A stretch of 64,000 nt of DNA from Rivularia sp. T60_A2020_040 (GCA_015272215.1 JACYMD010000048.1:103940-167939), one strand, 5' to 3'. Positions 34,487 through 43,760 are shown, counted from the first letter of the stretch. Notes: generated from the letters alone by a model not told the origin. Program-made: numbers and translations.

Positions 34487-35692
34487 TTAATGAACTAACT
34501 GTAAAAATTGAGAAATTTTTTCTACAGCCACTTCTAATACAGGTGGTTCATGTACCAATGCAAAGCGGACATAACCTTCTCCCGATTTGCCAAAACCGAC
34601 ACCAGGAGAAACTGCAACACCCGTATTTTCAACTAAGGAGCGGCAAAACTGCATCGAATCTTGACTCCAAGGTTCCGGTAACTTTGCCCAAACATACATT
34701 GTTGCTTTTGGTGTGGGTACCTCCCAGCCGATGCGGTGCAAACCGTTAACAAAAACATCGCGACGTTTTTGGAAACTGTCTACAGCCGCTTGAACCCCTG
34801 ATTGTGGACCGTTTAAAGCGGCGATCGCACCATTCAAAATTCCCCGATATTGGTTAAAATCAACTACTGCTTTGACTCGACGTAAAGCCCCAATCAACTC
34901 GCGGTTGCCAATCGCAAAGCCGATACGAAAACCGCCCATATTATAGGATTTGGACAAAGTAAAAAACTCAATTGATACGCTTTTTTCTAAATCCGCTTGC
35001 AAAATTGAAGGAACAAGAGACTTGAGATTGTTGCTGGCTTGAGCTTTGTTTTCTGCAAAAACCAAATCTACATAAGGGAAATCGTGAACCAAAACAATAT
35101 TATGCTGCTGACAAAAAGATACAGCTTGTTCAAAAAAAGATAGAGTTGCGATCGCAGCAGTAGGATTATGAGGATAACTTAATACCATCATCCGCGACTG
35201 TGCCAATACCGGCGCGGGGATTTCCTCAAATACGGGTAAAAAATCGTTTTCTTCCCGTAGAGTCATCGGATAAATTTGACCTGAAGCTAAGTAAACTCCC
35301 CCAGCGTGAGAAGGATAGCCAGGGTCAAGTAATAAAGCAAAATCTCCCGGATTTAACACAGCTAAAGGTAAATGTGCCGTCCCTTCTTGGGAACCAATTA
35401 GGGGTAGCACTTCAGTTTCCGAGTCTACCGAGATACCGAATCGCGCCGAATACCACTCGGCTGCGGCTCTCCTAAAGTCTTGGGTTCCATGAAACAACAA
35501 GTAACCATGAGTACTTTTGTCATCCAAAGACTTGGCGATCGCTTCGATGACATGACTTTCTGCTGGTAAATCGGAAGATCCTAAAGACAAATCAATTAAC
35601 TGACGATTATTAGCCAAAGCTTTAGCCTTGGCAATGTCCATAACTGCAAATACATTCGATTGCAGGGGTTCTAAACGCTTCGCAAATTGCAT
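34487..35692 (-). CDS. Class I/II aminotransferase, LL-DAP-aminotransferase-like
   Basis: A 401-aa fold-type-I PLP enzyme. Recognisable parts: the substrate-loop IDLSLGSSDLPAESHVIEAI, GSQEGTAHLPLAVLNPGD, LDPGYPSH, the PHNPTAA motif, LVHDFPYVDLVF, and the PLP lysine in FTLSKSYNMGGFRIGF, with a C-terminal RFALVHEP arginine for the substrate carboxylate. It most resembles the LL-diaminopimelate aminotransferase/AlaC group, which acts in lysine and cell-wall synthesis or in alanine turnover. The sequence does not settle the substrate. It is followed by a hairpin terminator and preceded by heptamer repeats. Confidence 0.85.
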   Translation of the reverse strand: MQFAKRLEPLQSNVFAVMDIAKAKALANNRQLIDLSLGSSDLPAESHVIEAIAKSLDDKSTHGYLLFHGTQDFRRAAAEWYSARFGISVDSETEVLPLIGSQEGTAHLPLAVLNPGDFALLLDPGYPSHAGGVYLASGQIYPMTLREENDFLPVFEEIPAPVLAQSRMMVLSYPHNPTAAIATLSFFEQAVSFCQQHNIVLVHDFPYVDLVFAENKAQASNNLKSLVPSILQADLEKSVSIEFFTLSKSYNMGGFRIGFAIGNRELIGALRRVKAVVDFNQYRGILNGAIAALNGPQSGVQAAVDSFQKRRDVFVNGLHRIGWEVPTPKATMYVWAKLPEPWSQDSMQFCRSLVENTGVAVSPGVGFGKSGEGYVRFALVHEPPVLEVAVEKISQFLQLVH

Positions 35693-35703
35693 TTTTAATG
35701 TTG

Positions 35704-35825
35704 TTTGTTGATTATTAGTTGTTAGTTATTAGTTGTTGATTGTTGGTTGTTGGTTTTTCTAATAACCACTGTCAACTGTCAACTGTCCACTATCCACTAT
35801 CCACTATCAACTATCAACTATCCAC
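35704..35825. repeat. Heptamer repeats overlapping a gene end
   Basis: Imperfect 7-mers (GTTAGTT, then TGTCAAC/TATCCAC) between the aminotransferase start and the thioredoxin end. The array runs into the stop codon of the thioredoxin gene (TAG at 35818-35820), so the repeat supplies the gene's last codons. Confidence 0.85.
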
Positions 35826-36150
35826 TTAAATGATTATCTAATAAGCTCATCAATTTTTCTTTATTAACAACTCCCTCGCTAGAGGCTAATATCTGATCTC
35901 CTTGAATTAATCGCAAAGCAGGTACACCTTCGACTTGATATTGTTTAACCGAAACTGGATTGGGATCAACTTCCATTTTCACAACCTTGAGCTTGTCGCT
36001 ATATTTTGCAGCAGCAGCAGCAACCGCTGGGGACATCAACTGACAAGGGCCACACCACGAAGCCCAAAAGTATACTAATACTGGTTGTTCGGCTTGCAGT
36101 ACTTCTCGTTCAAAATCTGCATCATTAATGTTGATTACACCTTGACTCAT
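35818..36150 (-). CDS. Thioredoxin family protein
   Basis: GGAG six bases before ATG 36150 favours MSQGVIN as the start (110 aa) over the upstream ATG of the track. It is a single thioredoxin domain with the WCGPC redox motif (FWASWCGPCQLMSP), the buried Asp-equivalent region and the cis-proline in VEGVPALRL. It is a cytoplasmic disulfide reductase of thioredoxin type; the exact class (m-, x- or y-like) cannot be set by eye. Its 3' end lies inside a heptamer repeat array. Confidence 0.93.
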   Translation of the reverse strand: MSQGVININDADFEREVLQAEQPVLVYFWASWCGPCQLMSPAVAAAAAKYSDKLKVVKMEVDPNPVSVKQYQVEGVPALRLIQGDQILASSEGVVNKEKLMSLLDNHLSG

Positions 36151-36233
36151 TTTGGTCTCCATTTAATAGCATCCTTAACGATCGCACAAATTAAATGTAT
36201 CCCAATATGCGCTCAAGGGGGAAATGGCAAGAA

Positions 36234-36306
36234 AGTTGACAGTGGACAGTTGACAGTTGACAGTTGTTTATTCCCAATCTCTAACCTTTAACCTTTGACC
36301 TTTAAT
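36234..36306. repeat. Heptamer repeats (TTGACAG, CCTTTGA)
   Basis: Runs of GACAGTT/GGACAGT followed by ACCTTTGACC-type 7-mers, between the thioredoxin and Vipp1 genes. Confidence 0.8.
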
Positions 36307-36373
36307 TGCAAAAATCCCACAGCCGTATTGGTTGTGGGACTATTGTGAACAATTAACGATAAACTATAAACAA

Positions 36374-37159
36374 TTACATTTGGTCTAACTCTTTGCGTAG
36401 TGAATCCAATTCTGCATCCACGGGTTCGCTCTTAATCTGGTTTGATTGTTTGCTGTCAGTTTGTTCTGGTAGTTGGGGTTGGCTTGCTGTTCCGCTTCCG
36501 GGTAGAGTCATTTGTGCTTTTAAAGCAGCTAATTCATCATCTACACCGCTACCTGCTTCTAACTGTGCAAACTGACTTTCTAAGTCGGCTCCAGCTAATT
36601 CTTGTGCCGATTGAGCGCGGGCTTCTTGAATCATGACTTTTTCTTCCATGCGCTCGAATGCAGCCATTGCACCGCTGCTATTCATGCCGCTAACCATTCC
36701 TTCGAGTTGCTCTTGGGCTTTGGCTGCGGTAATCCGAGCTTTGAGCATTTCTTTCTTGGTTTTAGCTTCAGAAATTTTGCTCTCTAACTGGATTAAGCTA
36801 CGCTTAAGATTGTCAACTTGAACGGTTTGCTGGTCTAAACTTACTTTAAGAGTGGTTGCAGACTCAGTAAAAGATTTTTTACGTTCTAAGGCTTGACGAG
36901 CTAGGTTCTCATCGCCTTTTTGCAACGCTAGCATTGCATTACGCTGCCACTTATTAAGTTCGTTATTAGCATCGTTATATTGCTTCTCAGTACGTTTTTG
37001 AGCAGCAATCGCTTGAGCAACCCCTTGACGCAAGCGAACTAAGTCCTCTTGCATCTCAATGATGGCTTGTTCGAGTATTTTTTCTGGATCTTCGGCTTTG
37101 CTCACCAAGTCGTTGAGGTTAGCGCTGACTACTCGTTTTACACGATCAAATAATCCCAT
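36374..37159 (-). CDS. vipp1: PspA/IM30 family protein, Vipp1-like
   Basis: A 261-aa coiled-coil ESCRT-III-like protein (MGLFDRVKRVVSANLNDLVSKAEDPEKILEQAI...). After the amphipathic N-terminal helix and long helical hairpin, it has a flexible linker (about 205-245) and a short C-terminal helix (ELDSLRKELDQM). That C-terminal extension distinguishes Vipp1 from plain PspA. Vipp1 forms large rings or rods and maintains thylakoid and plasma membranes. It follows a shorter paralogue by 166 bases on the same strand. A hairpin-like TCCCACAGCC...GGTTGTGGGA at 36307-36342 probably terminates it. Confidence 0.88.
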   Translation of the reverse strand: MGLFDRVKRVVSANLNDLVSKAEDPEKILEQAIIEMQEDLVRLRQGVAQAIAAQKRTEKQYNDANNELNKWQRNAMLALQKGDENLARQALERKKSFTESATTLKVSLDQQTVQVDNLKRSLIQLESKISEAKTKKEMLKARITAAKAQEQLEGMVSGMNSSGAMAAFERMEEKVMIQEARAQSAQELAGADLESQFAQLEAGSGVDDELAALKAQMTLPGSGTASQPQLPEQTDSKQSNQIKSEPVDAELDSLRKELDQM

Positions 37160-37325
37160 AATTTTTTTTCCTCTTGAGATTTACGCTCTGGCAATAAAAA
37201 GTTAGGTTTTTTACTACTTATATATTTACCTATTTCAATGTAATCTTACTTTTCTGTGTTAGTCCCCTTTGTAAACCTCAAATATCAAAAGAAATATTAC
37301 AGGCTTTGCTGTCAAATTTCATTCA

Positions 37326-38015
37326 TTACTGGGGAGGTTGTTGATTTTCTTTGGTACTACTTGGTAGTTGTGCTTTCATTGCCGAAAGTTCGGTATCCAC
37401 ATCATCACTGTCTGCCAAGCTTGCAAATTGATTTTCTAATTCGTCTGTACCAGATATGGCGATCGCTTGTTGTTTTGCTTCTAGTTCTAAAAGCTTGTTT
37501 TCCATGTTCTCAAAAGCTTTAAGGGAGCTGGTATTCCCAACGTCACCGAGCATTTCTTGAAGTCGCAAAGAAGCTTCAGCAGAACGAGCGCGAGCAATAT
37601 ACATATCTTTTTTAGTTTTAGCTTCAGAGATTTTTAACTCTAAAGACTGCATATCCTTTTTCAGTTTAGCTACTAAAGTTTTTTGTTGCCCAACTTGTTC
37701 TCTAAGAGCGGCTGCATTTTGTTGGTAGGCTTTACGTTTGGTAAGGGCTTCTCGCGCTAAAGTCTCATTCTCTTGTTGCAAAGCTATTTGAGCGCGACGA
37801 TACCATTCGGATGCGATTGACTCAACCTGAAGTGCTTGTCGTTCGGTGCGTTTTTGCGTGGCGATGGCTTGCGCTACTCCTTGTCGCATCTGCACCAAAT
37901 TTTCCTGCATCTCATAAACGGTTTGTTCGAGAATTTTTTCTGGTTCTTCCCGTGCAGCAGTCCAACTATTCACATTTGAACGAAATAAGCGCAGAATACG
38001 CTCGATAAGCCCCAT
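37326..38015 (-). CDS. pspA: PspA/IM30 family protein, shorter paralogue
   Basis: A 229-aa paralogue of the next gene: same N-terminal helix (MGLIERILRLFRSNVNSWTAAREEPEKILEQTV), QMRQGVAQAIATQKRTERQ and KISEAKTKKDMYIARARSAEAS. It lacks the separate C-terminal Vipp1 helix and ends shortly after DELENQFASL..DDVDTELSAMKAQL. It is therefore closer to true PspA, a membrane-stress protein. GGAGG before ATG supports the start. It lies 27 bases downstream of the SPOR-like gene, so the two are probably co-transcribed. Confidence 0.87.
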   Translation of the reverse strand: MGLIERILRLFRSNVNSWTAAREEPEKILEQTVYEMQENLVQMRQGVAQAIATQKRTERQALQVESIASEWYRRAQIALQQENETLAREALTKRKAYQQNAAALREQVGQQKTLVAKLKKDMQSLELKISEAKTKKDMYIARARSAEASLRLQEMLGDVGNTSSLKAFENMENKLLELEAKQQAIAISGTDELENQFASLADSDDVDTELSAMKAQLPSSTKENQQPPQ

Positions 38016-38042
38016 AAGTTAAGCCTCCATTTTTTCTCGGTT

Positions 38043-39287
38043 CTAATTTGGTTCTTCTACCCTCGCCGTAATTCCATTTTCTTTGAGAAGTTCTAAATGT
38101 TGTTTGACTCTTTCTTTGGATTTGAAGGCACCCAAATAAACATATTTACCTTCTGGAGACACATAGGCATCTGGAATTACTTTTCTAACTTGAGCCAAAG
38201 TATCATCTGTATTATCTACGATGACATTATAAAATCCACCATTCGATGGTTTGATTTCATCCAGGTTTTGGGGTGTTGCTGTTGCTCTCTGTTGCTCAAC
38301 AGGTTCGCTTGGAGTATTTTCTGTAACTGTTGGTGCTACCGGCTCGACTGTGGTTGCAGGCACTGCTGGAACTGGACTTGCGGCTTGGGTGGGTTGAGCT
38401 TTGGGTGTTGCTCCTGCGACATCATCAATACTATTGATATCTGGAAGTGCATCGGCTGCTAGATTGGGATTTTTCGGTATGGGGGTTAATTCTATTTCAT
38501 CTGGTTCTACGCTACTAACATTATCCGTATTATTACTTGAATTATTTTCGGAATTGCGTTTAAATAAGCTTCCTATAGTCAGAGGAGGAAGGTTATCAAA
38601 GTTAAATATTATATAGCCAAAGGTAATACTTGACACCAAAAGCAACAGCATTGAGCCAATACTCAAAGGCGACAGCAGACTATCATTACGAGTTTTCGGC
38701 TTTTGAGGTTGGGGTGGTTCTTCTGCTAAGCTTCGCAACAAAGCTTCAGATGATTCTAAATAGTCGTCTGGCTGCTTAGTAGTCGTATCGTTAGATGGGG
38801 ATAAATTTTCGTTTTGTGTATTTGGATTAATATCGGCTTTAACAATGCTGCTTTGATTTAAGGATGATGATATTGTTTGCTGGTCACCAGAAATCTGCTG
38901 AGTTTGAGAATTGCTCTCTTTTTTAGTACCCACTCGTGGAAAAGTTTCTGGTATAGGAGGGGGAGGAGGAGTTTGGGTTTTAGCTTGGGAGTTACTTGCT
39001 TGCTGTTGTCTGATATAAGCGGCAGCTTGTTCACCAGTGAGCTTTTGCTGCTGTAATTGAGTATTTGCCAGAGTTATGGCACTTTGAGGTTGCGGTTTCC
39101 CAGCTATCAAGCTATCAAGACCTTTTTGAATTGGTGTTCTATGGGAAATTCGGGTTCGACGATATCGCGCCAATTCTTGATCAAGTTGGACTTCTAAACT
39201 TGCTAGTGCCGCGCTGATTCCGGGTTTTAAGTTGGATGGTTTTGATGTTTGATTACCAGAAGAATAAGATAGTGGGTTTTCACTCAT
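38043..39287 (-). CDS. Membrane-anchored SPOR-like domain protein
   Basis: GGAGG ten bases before ATG 39287 (MSENPLSYSS) makes this the preferred start, giving 414 aa rather than the 428 of the track. It has a long polar N-terminal region, one membrane helix (about 215-235, LSIGSMLLLLVSSITFGYIIF), a Pro/Thr/Val-rich linker and a C-terminal ~75-residue SPOR-like domain (GGFYNVIVDN...VYLGAFKSKERVKQHLELLKENGITARVE). SPOR domains bind denuded glycan strands at division sites, so a periplasmic cell-wall-facing role is inferred. It is the first gene of the SPOR-pspA-vipp1 run. Confidence 0.8.
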   Translation of the reverse strand: MSENPLSYSSGNQTSKPSNLKPGISAALASLEVQLDQELARYRRTRISHRTPIQKGLDSLIAGKPQPQSAITLANTQLQQQKLTGEQAAAYIRQQQASNSQAKTQTPPPPPIPETFPRVGTKKESNSQTQQISGDQQTISSSLNQSSIVKADINPNTQNENLSPSNDTTTKQPDDYLESSEALLRSLAEEPPQPQKPKTRNDSLLSPLSIGSMLLLLVSSITFGYIIFNFDNLPPLTIGSLFKRNSENNSSNNTDNVSSVEPDEIELTPIPKNPNLAADALPDINSIDDVAGATPKAQPTQAASPVPAVPATTVEPVAPTVTENTPSEPVEQQRATATPQNLDEIKPSNGGFYNVIVDNTDDTLAQVRKVIPDAYVSPEGKYVYLGAFKSKERVKQHLELLKENGITARVEEPN

Positions 39288-39426
39288 TGCCCGTGTGCCT
39301 CCGTGCCGACTGCCTGCTGCGATTATCAAACTTGTGAAACAAATACCCTTATGTTAATCCTAGCGAAAATTATCATAGATATATGATTTCACCAAGGTGT
39401 AATTCTTTGACCCACCTTGATTAAAA

Positions 39427-39972
39427 ATGTCCTTTGAATCAATTCCAGAGATTTTAGAAATTCTCCAAATTGAAACTTTATACCAACAACAGCCCTTACA
39501 ACGCTTACTAAATTGTTGGGAAGAAGTTGTGGGAAAAGTCATTGCCACTCATACCCAGCCAATCTCAATTGAACGGGAAGTTTTGTGGGTAGCAACTTCT
39601 AGCGCTGCTTGGGCGCAAAATTTGACTTTTGAACGCCAAAGACTGCTGAAAAAGTTAAATAAAATATTACCAACTCCTTTAGTAGATATACGCTTTTCTA
39701 CTGCTCGTTGGCAGCGTACCAAAAAAAAATCATTCCCGCAACAAAATATTTCACCGGAGTCGCATCCCAGTTACTTAGGAAATATCCTTGACTCAAACCA
39801 GAATATTCACTCCTTACCAAAAAATGCTCATACTGCTTTTGCTAATTGGGCTCAAACCATCAAAACGCGATCGCAATTTTTACCTCTTTGCCCTAAATGT
39901 AAATCTCCGACTCCCAAGGGAGAATTAGAACGTTGGGGCGTTTGTTCGATTTGTGCCGCTAAGTCTTTTTGA
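39427..39972 (+). CDS. DUF721 protein, DciA-like helicase-loader candidate
   Basis: A 181-aa protein. Residues 1-100 form the DUF721 domain (LNCWEEVVGKVIATHTQPISIEREVLWVATSSAAWAQNLTFERQRLLKKLN), the fold of DciA, which helps load the DnaB helicase in bacteria lacking DnaC/DnaI. The C terminus adds a CPKC...CSIC zinc-ribbon-like tail (CPKCKSPTPKGELERWGVCSIC), separated by a Ser/Pro-rich linker. It is divergent from the SPOR gene with 139 bases between. Function as replication initiation factor is inferred from the domain. Confidence 0.82.
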   Translation: MSFESIPEILEILQIETLYQQQPLQRLLNCWEEVVGKVIATHTQPISIEREVLWVATSSAAWAQNLTFERQRLLKKLNKILPTPLVDIRFSTARWQRTKKKSFPQQNISPESHPSYLGNILDSNQNIHSLPKNAHTAFANWAQTIKTRSQFLPLCPKCKSPTPKGELERWGVCSICAAKSF

Positions 39973-40314
39973 ATCGGGAATTGGGCATAGGAAATTGTTG
40001 TTAAAGAGTCAATTAATTGGTCTAAAGGAGTATTCCTTGAAGCGGGATATATCTATGCTCCTATATCTAAAGTAGGATAATTAATCGCGATCCCTAATTG
40101 GTTTAAGTGTAAAGTCTAGAATGGATTTCAAGATTTTGTTTTTTTTCGTTACATAAGAATTTAAAAATATGACACAAACATAAAGAGATTATAAAGTTAT
40201 TTTGGGGCTGGGATCGTTAAAAGCTATGCACAATAATGGGTTGCTGATTTAATCAGTATTTATATCTAGAAGCACAATAGAAGATGTAAATCAGCCAGCT
40301 GGCGGCATAAAAAA
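39973..40314. other. Intergenic, no gene seen
   Basis: About 340 bases with stops in all frames. It presumably carries the promoter of the small Cys protein gene; no clear box or hairpin was seen. Confidence 0.5.
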
Positions 40315-40611
40315 ATGAAAAGTACTCAAATCTCCACTTCAGCTTGCCGAAATTGTCGTTACTTCACCCCAGAAGGTAGACGTGGAGGGGTTTGTCAGCA
40401 ACTGGCAGCGCCGGTACGTGGAAGTTGGAAAGCTTGTTCTTTAGCAGCCTCTCCCTTTGCTCCCTCATGGGAAAGCTTGGAAGATGCTTTGAGTTTGCCA
40501 GATGCAACTCCAGTATTAGCCAAAAGTTCTGATAATTTCGCAGTCAAGAACATAGAAACTCCTGTTGAGCGGATATCTAGTCCAGTCAAAGTAGAAGCTT
40601 TGTTAAGCTAA
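40315..40611 (+). CDS. Small four-cysteine protein, unknown function
   Basis: A 98-aa protein. The first 50 residues hold four cysteines in a zinc-finger-like arrangement: CRNC (12, 15), VCQQL and WKACSL, in the context CRNCRYFTPEGRRGGVCQQLAAPVRGSWKACSLAASPF. The rest is low-complexity and acidic. The cysteine block has the look of a conserved cyanobacterial small protein, but I cannot name a family. A structural zinc or iron-sulfur site is possible. No ribosome binding site stands out. Confidence 0.65.
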   Translation: MKSTQISTSACRNCRYFTPEGRRGGVCQQLAAPVRGSWKACSLAASPFAPSWESLEDALSLPDATPVLAKSSDNFAVKNIETPVERISSPVKVEALLS

Positions 40612-40780
40612 CTTTTGATATGAAAAGCATTTTTCCAGTTTTTCCCTAATCGCTGAAAAATTTTGAACAGTTCAGTTTCAAGACAAAAAATACGCGGTAG
40701 TTTTAATCTAGAGAAAATTTAACCGTTGATAAAATCTATTTTTTAAAATTTGCTTTGTGAGTGTTTTAATCGCTCTTGCA

Positions 40781-40825
40781 CCCATAAAAATTGCACTTTG
40801 TTTCTCAGAGTGCAATTTTTATGGG
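40781..40825. terminator. 17-bp perfect hairpin
   Basis: CCCATAAAAATTGCACT (40781-40797) and AGTGCAATTTTTATGGG (40809-40825) pair exactly around an 11-base loop, between the small Cys protein gene and the convergent menB gene. Terminator by position; no T run follows. Confidence 0.6.
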
Positions 40826-40870
40826 AATTGGGAATGGGTAATGGGGAAGAGGGAAGAGGGAATTGGGAAA

Positions 40871-40934
40871 AGAAGTCGGTTTTTTATGATGATTGTGTTT
40901 TCTCACAGATATTTAACCTAAAAACCCGACTTCT
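40871..40934. repeat. Inverted repeat of the AGAAGTCGGGTTT family
   Basis: AGAAGTCGG-TTTTTT (from 40871) against AAAAACCCGACTTCT (40920-40934); the left arm lacks one G relative to the other copies. Same element as at 2381, 9682 and 16992. Confidence 0.75.
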
Positions 40935-41005
40935 GATTCTGGTTATGATTGTGAGATTATATTTATATTTAAATCTAAAATTCAAAATCTAAAATCCAAA
41001 ATATT

Positions 41006-41839
41006 CTAAGGCAGCCAAGGATATTGACGAAAATCTGGTTTGCGCTTTTCTAAAAATGCCTGTTTCCCTTCTGCACCTTCTTCTGTCATGTAGTAAAGTA
41101 ATGTGGCATTTCCGGCAAGTTCTTGTAAACCAGCTTGTCCATCACAATCAGCGTTGAAAGCTGCTTTTAAACAACGAATTGCCAAAGGGCTTTTTTCTAA
41201 AATTTCTTGCGCCCATTCAATACCTTCAATTTCCAATTGTTCTACTGGTACTACTGTATTTACTAACCCCATATCCAAAGCTTGTTGGGCGCTGTATTGA
41301 CGACACAAAAACCAAATTTCGCGGGCTTTTTTTTGTCCGACGATGCGTGCTAAATAACTAGCACCAAATCCACCGTCGAAACTACCTACTTTTGGTCCGG
41401 TTTGTCCGAATACAGCATTATCTGCGGCAATTGTCAAGTCACAAATTAAATGTAAAACGTGTCCGCCACCGATTGCGTAACCTGCAACCAAGGCAATTAC
41501 CACCTTGGGCATGGAACGAATTAAACGCTGTAAATCTAATACATTTAAACGGGGAGTGCCATCATCATCGATATAACCTGCTTTCCCCCGCACGCTCTGG
41601 TCTCCGCCGGAACAGAAAGCATATTTACCATCAGTATGGGGACCAGCACCAGTAAATAAAACTACGCCAATACTAGAATCTTCGCGGGCATCGCAAAAAG
41701 CTTGATAAAGTTCAAAAACAGTTTTAGGGCGGAAAGCATTGCGTTTGTGGGGACGGTTAATAGTGATTTTCGCAATGCCATCGGCTTTCTGGTACAGAAT
41801 ATCTTCGTAAGTTTTGACGGTTTGCCAGTTGATTTGCAT
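41006..41839 (-). CDS. menB: 1,4-dihydroxy-2-naphthoyl-CoA synthase
   Basis: A 277-aa crotonase-fold enzyme that closes the naphthoquinone ring from o-succinylbenzoyl-CoA, on the way to phylloquinone of photosystem I. The family marks are [30 protein letters not shown], the oxyanion segment [14 protein letters not shown], and the C-terminal [11 protein letters not shown] tail, which is typical of MenB. It follows menD by 48 bases on the same strand, and this gap is filled by ATCAGTT heptamers that reach the ATG, so the ribosome binding site is unusual. Confidence 0.96.
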   Translation of the reverse strand: MQINWQTVKTYEDILYQKADGIAKITINRPHKRNAFRPKTVFELYQAFCDAREDSSIGVVLFTGAGPHTDGKYAFCSGGDQSVRGKAGYIDDDGTPRLNVLDLQRLIRSMPKVVIALVAGYAIGGGHVLHLICDLTIAADNAVFGQTGPKVGSFDGGFGASYLARIVGQKKAREIWFLCRQYSAQQALDMGLVNTVVPVEQLEIEGIEWAQEILEKSPLAIRCLKAAFNADCDGQAGLQELAGNATLLYYMTEEGAEGKQAFLEKRKPDFRQYPWLP

Positions 41840-41906
41840 TATCAGTTATCAGTTATCAGTTATCAGTTACCCATTACCCATTATCCATTACCAATTACCC
41901 ATTATC
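41839..41906. repeat. Heptamer repeats spanning the menD-menB junction
   Basis: ATCAGTT 7-mers followed by CCATTAC/CCATTAT units. They occupy the menB 5' side and extend over the last codons and stop of menD (41888-41890). Confidence 0.8.
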
Positions 41907-43642
41907 AAATTCTCTTTACGCCATTTCGCTGACTGTTTGCGGGAGGTTTTTATTTCTAAAACCCGAATTCCTGTATTTGGTAATGGATTCAATTTACTAC
42001 GCAATTCTTCCCAAGAAGTAATTAATTGGTGTTTGACTCCGTAGGTTTGACAAAGCAAAGCAAAATCAATATTTTGTGGGGTTGCAAATAACTCTTCAAA
42101 AGGTGGTTCAAATTTGGATATCGGCAGCATTTCAAAAATTCCACCGCCGTTATTGTTAATTAATACTATTGTTAAATGTCCAATAAATTTATTTCTAATT
42201 AAAAAGCCGTTGGTATCATGAAGTAGTGCCAAATCACCCGTTAACATGACGCTACTTTGTTGATTATGAGCGATTCCTAAAGCTGTTGATAAGGTTCCAT
42301 CAATACCATTTGCACCCCGATTAAAAAATGGTTGAATACCTAAATTATTCGGTTTCCAGAAAAATTCTACATCCCGTATTGGCATACTATTAGCTATAAA
42401 CAAAGGCGTTTGCGGTGGTAAAACTTGAGAAAGCAACCAAGCAGCTTTACCTTCAAATAATTCGGTTTTTTCCGCCAAAATTGTATCAATATTCTTTCTC
42501 ACATCAACTTCCGCACCTAACCACATATCAAGATAAGTATCCCCTTGTTTTCGCATCCCCTGATTTTCCCATCCCTCTATCTCCTCAATATTCATCCGTA
42601 AATGAACTACTCTTCCATGTAAAGCATCAAGATTGTGGTTAGAAGGTTCAATTATCCAGCGTAGAGAATTATTATCACTCAACCATTGACGCAATATTTT
42701 GCTAGTAGGCATTTCGCCGACTTGAATCACTACTTCTGGGGTTAACTCGGTTGCTAAATTTCTATTTCTTAAAATTGAATCGTAGGTAGAAATAATGTAG
42801 GGATTGAGTGAAGTATAATTTCTCACTGGTGATAATCCCTCTGCTAAAACTGGAAATTTCAAATTTTGAGCGAGTTGCGCGATCGCAGTACAATATTTTT
42901 GCGGTTGTTGCGATCGATCTACTCCAGCAATGATAATTCCTCGTTTGGTTTCCAGCCATTTTTGGGGAATAGGTATTTGAGAATGAGTTATGGTTGCTTT
43001 AAATTTATCTATTAATGCTGCAAAAAATTCTTCTGAGTTAAAGTCTGATTGTAATGATTGTAAAGACGTTGTATTTAGATGATTATCCTCGCTAATTGGT
43101 GCTAAAGGGTCACGAAACGGTATATTTAAATGTACTACTCCAGAAACGGGGTAAAGTGTTTGTTCATATGCGTATATCGTCGTTTGGCGCAAATAAGCTA
43201 ACATTTCCATGTTTGTGGAAGGTATTGCTAATTCGGCTTGCCAGTTAGGATAATTGCCAAAAAGTTTTAATTGGTCTATAGTTTGTCCGGAATGACAGTT
43301 ACGCAATTCCTGCGGTCTATCGGCAGTTAATATTAATAAAGGTACGCGACTAAGATTTGCTTCCACAACTGCGGAATAAAAATTAGCTCCTGCGGTTCCC
43401 GAAGTGCAGACTATAGCAACAGGTAATCCGCTAGCTTTCGCTCTACCTAAAGCGAAGAAAGCCGCAGAACGTTCATCAAGAATCGGAATTACTTCTATAC
43501 CCTCCGCTACCGCAAAAGCAACTGTCAGAGGAGTCGAACGAGAACCCGGACAAATTACCGCACAATTTAAACCCATTTGTTTAAGAGTTTCGGTAAATAT
43601 AGAAGCCCAAAGTTCGTTAATATTTCTAAATCCAATCGGCAT
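41888..43642 (-). CDS. menD: SEPHCHC synthase (menaquinone/phylloquinone pathway)
   Basis: A 584-aa thiamine-diphosphate enzyme that condenses 2-oxoglutarate with isochorismate. N-terminal CPGSRSTPLTVAFA, LDERSAAFFALGRAKASGLPVAIVCTSGTAGANFYSAVVEA, and the C-terminal TPP-binding stretch TGDLALLHDTNGFL...NNGGGIFEMLPIS are diagnostic. Length is normal. The last residues (ENLIMGNW) are encoded by the heptamer repeat DNA and are unlikely to matter for activity. Upstream gene of the menD-menB pair. Confidence 0.96.
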   Translation of the reverse strand: MPIGFRNINELWASIFTETLKQMGLNCAVICPGSRSTPLTVAFAVAEGIEVIPILDERSAAFFALGRAKASGLPVAIVCTSGTAGANFYSAVVEANLSRVPLLILTADRPQELRNCHSGQTIDQLKLFGNYPNWQAELAIPSTNMEMLAYLRQTTIYAYEQTLYPVSGVVHLNIPFRDPLAPISEDNHLNTTSLQSLQSDFNSEEFFAALIDKFKATITHSQIPIPQKWLETKRGIIIAGVDRSQQPQKYCTAIAQLAQNLKFPVLAEGLSPVRNYTSLNPYIISTYDSILRNRNLATELTPEVVIQVGEMPTSKILRQWLSDNNSLRWIIEPSNHNLDALHGRVVHLRMNIEEIEGWENQGMRKQGDTYLDMWLGAEVDVRKNIDTILAEKTELFEGKAAWLLSQVLPPQTPLFIANSMPIRDVEFFWKPNNLGIQPFFNRGANGIDGTLSTALGIAHNQQSSVMLTGDLALLHDTNGFLIRNKFIGHLTIVLINNNGGGIFEMLPISKFEPPFEELFATPQNIDFALLCQTYGVKHQLITSWEELRSKLNPLPNTGIRVLEIKTSRKQSAKWRKENLIMGNW

Positions 43643-43668
43643 GGAATAATTAGGTCAAAGGTCAAAAA

Positions 43669-43752
43669 CAACTGTCCACTGTCAACTGTCAACTGTCAAC
43701 TGTCCACTGTCAACTATCCACCATCCACCATCAACTATCCACTATCAACTAT
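43669..43752. repeat. Heptamer repeats between menD and folB
   Basis: TGTCCAC/TGTCAAC then TATCCAC/CATCCAC 7-mers filling the divergent gap, so both promoters must lie within or beside the array. Confidence 0.85.
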
Positions 43753-43760
43753 CTCATTTT

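Larger units (their letters stand above)
40612..41005. other. Intergenic with hairpin and inverted repeat
   Basis: About 395 bases holding two hairpin elements (40781-40825 and 40871-40934), a run of GGGAATTG/GGGAAGA heptamers (40824-40870) and TCTAAAA/TCCAAAA heptamers (40968-41002). No gene. Confidence 0.6.
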
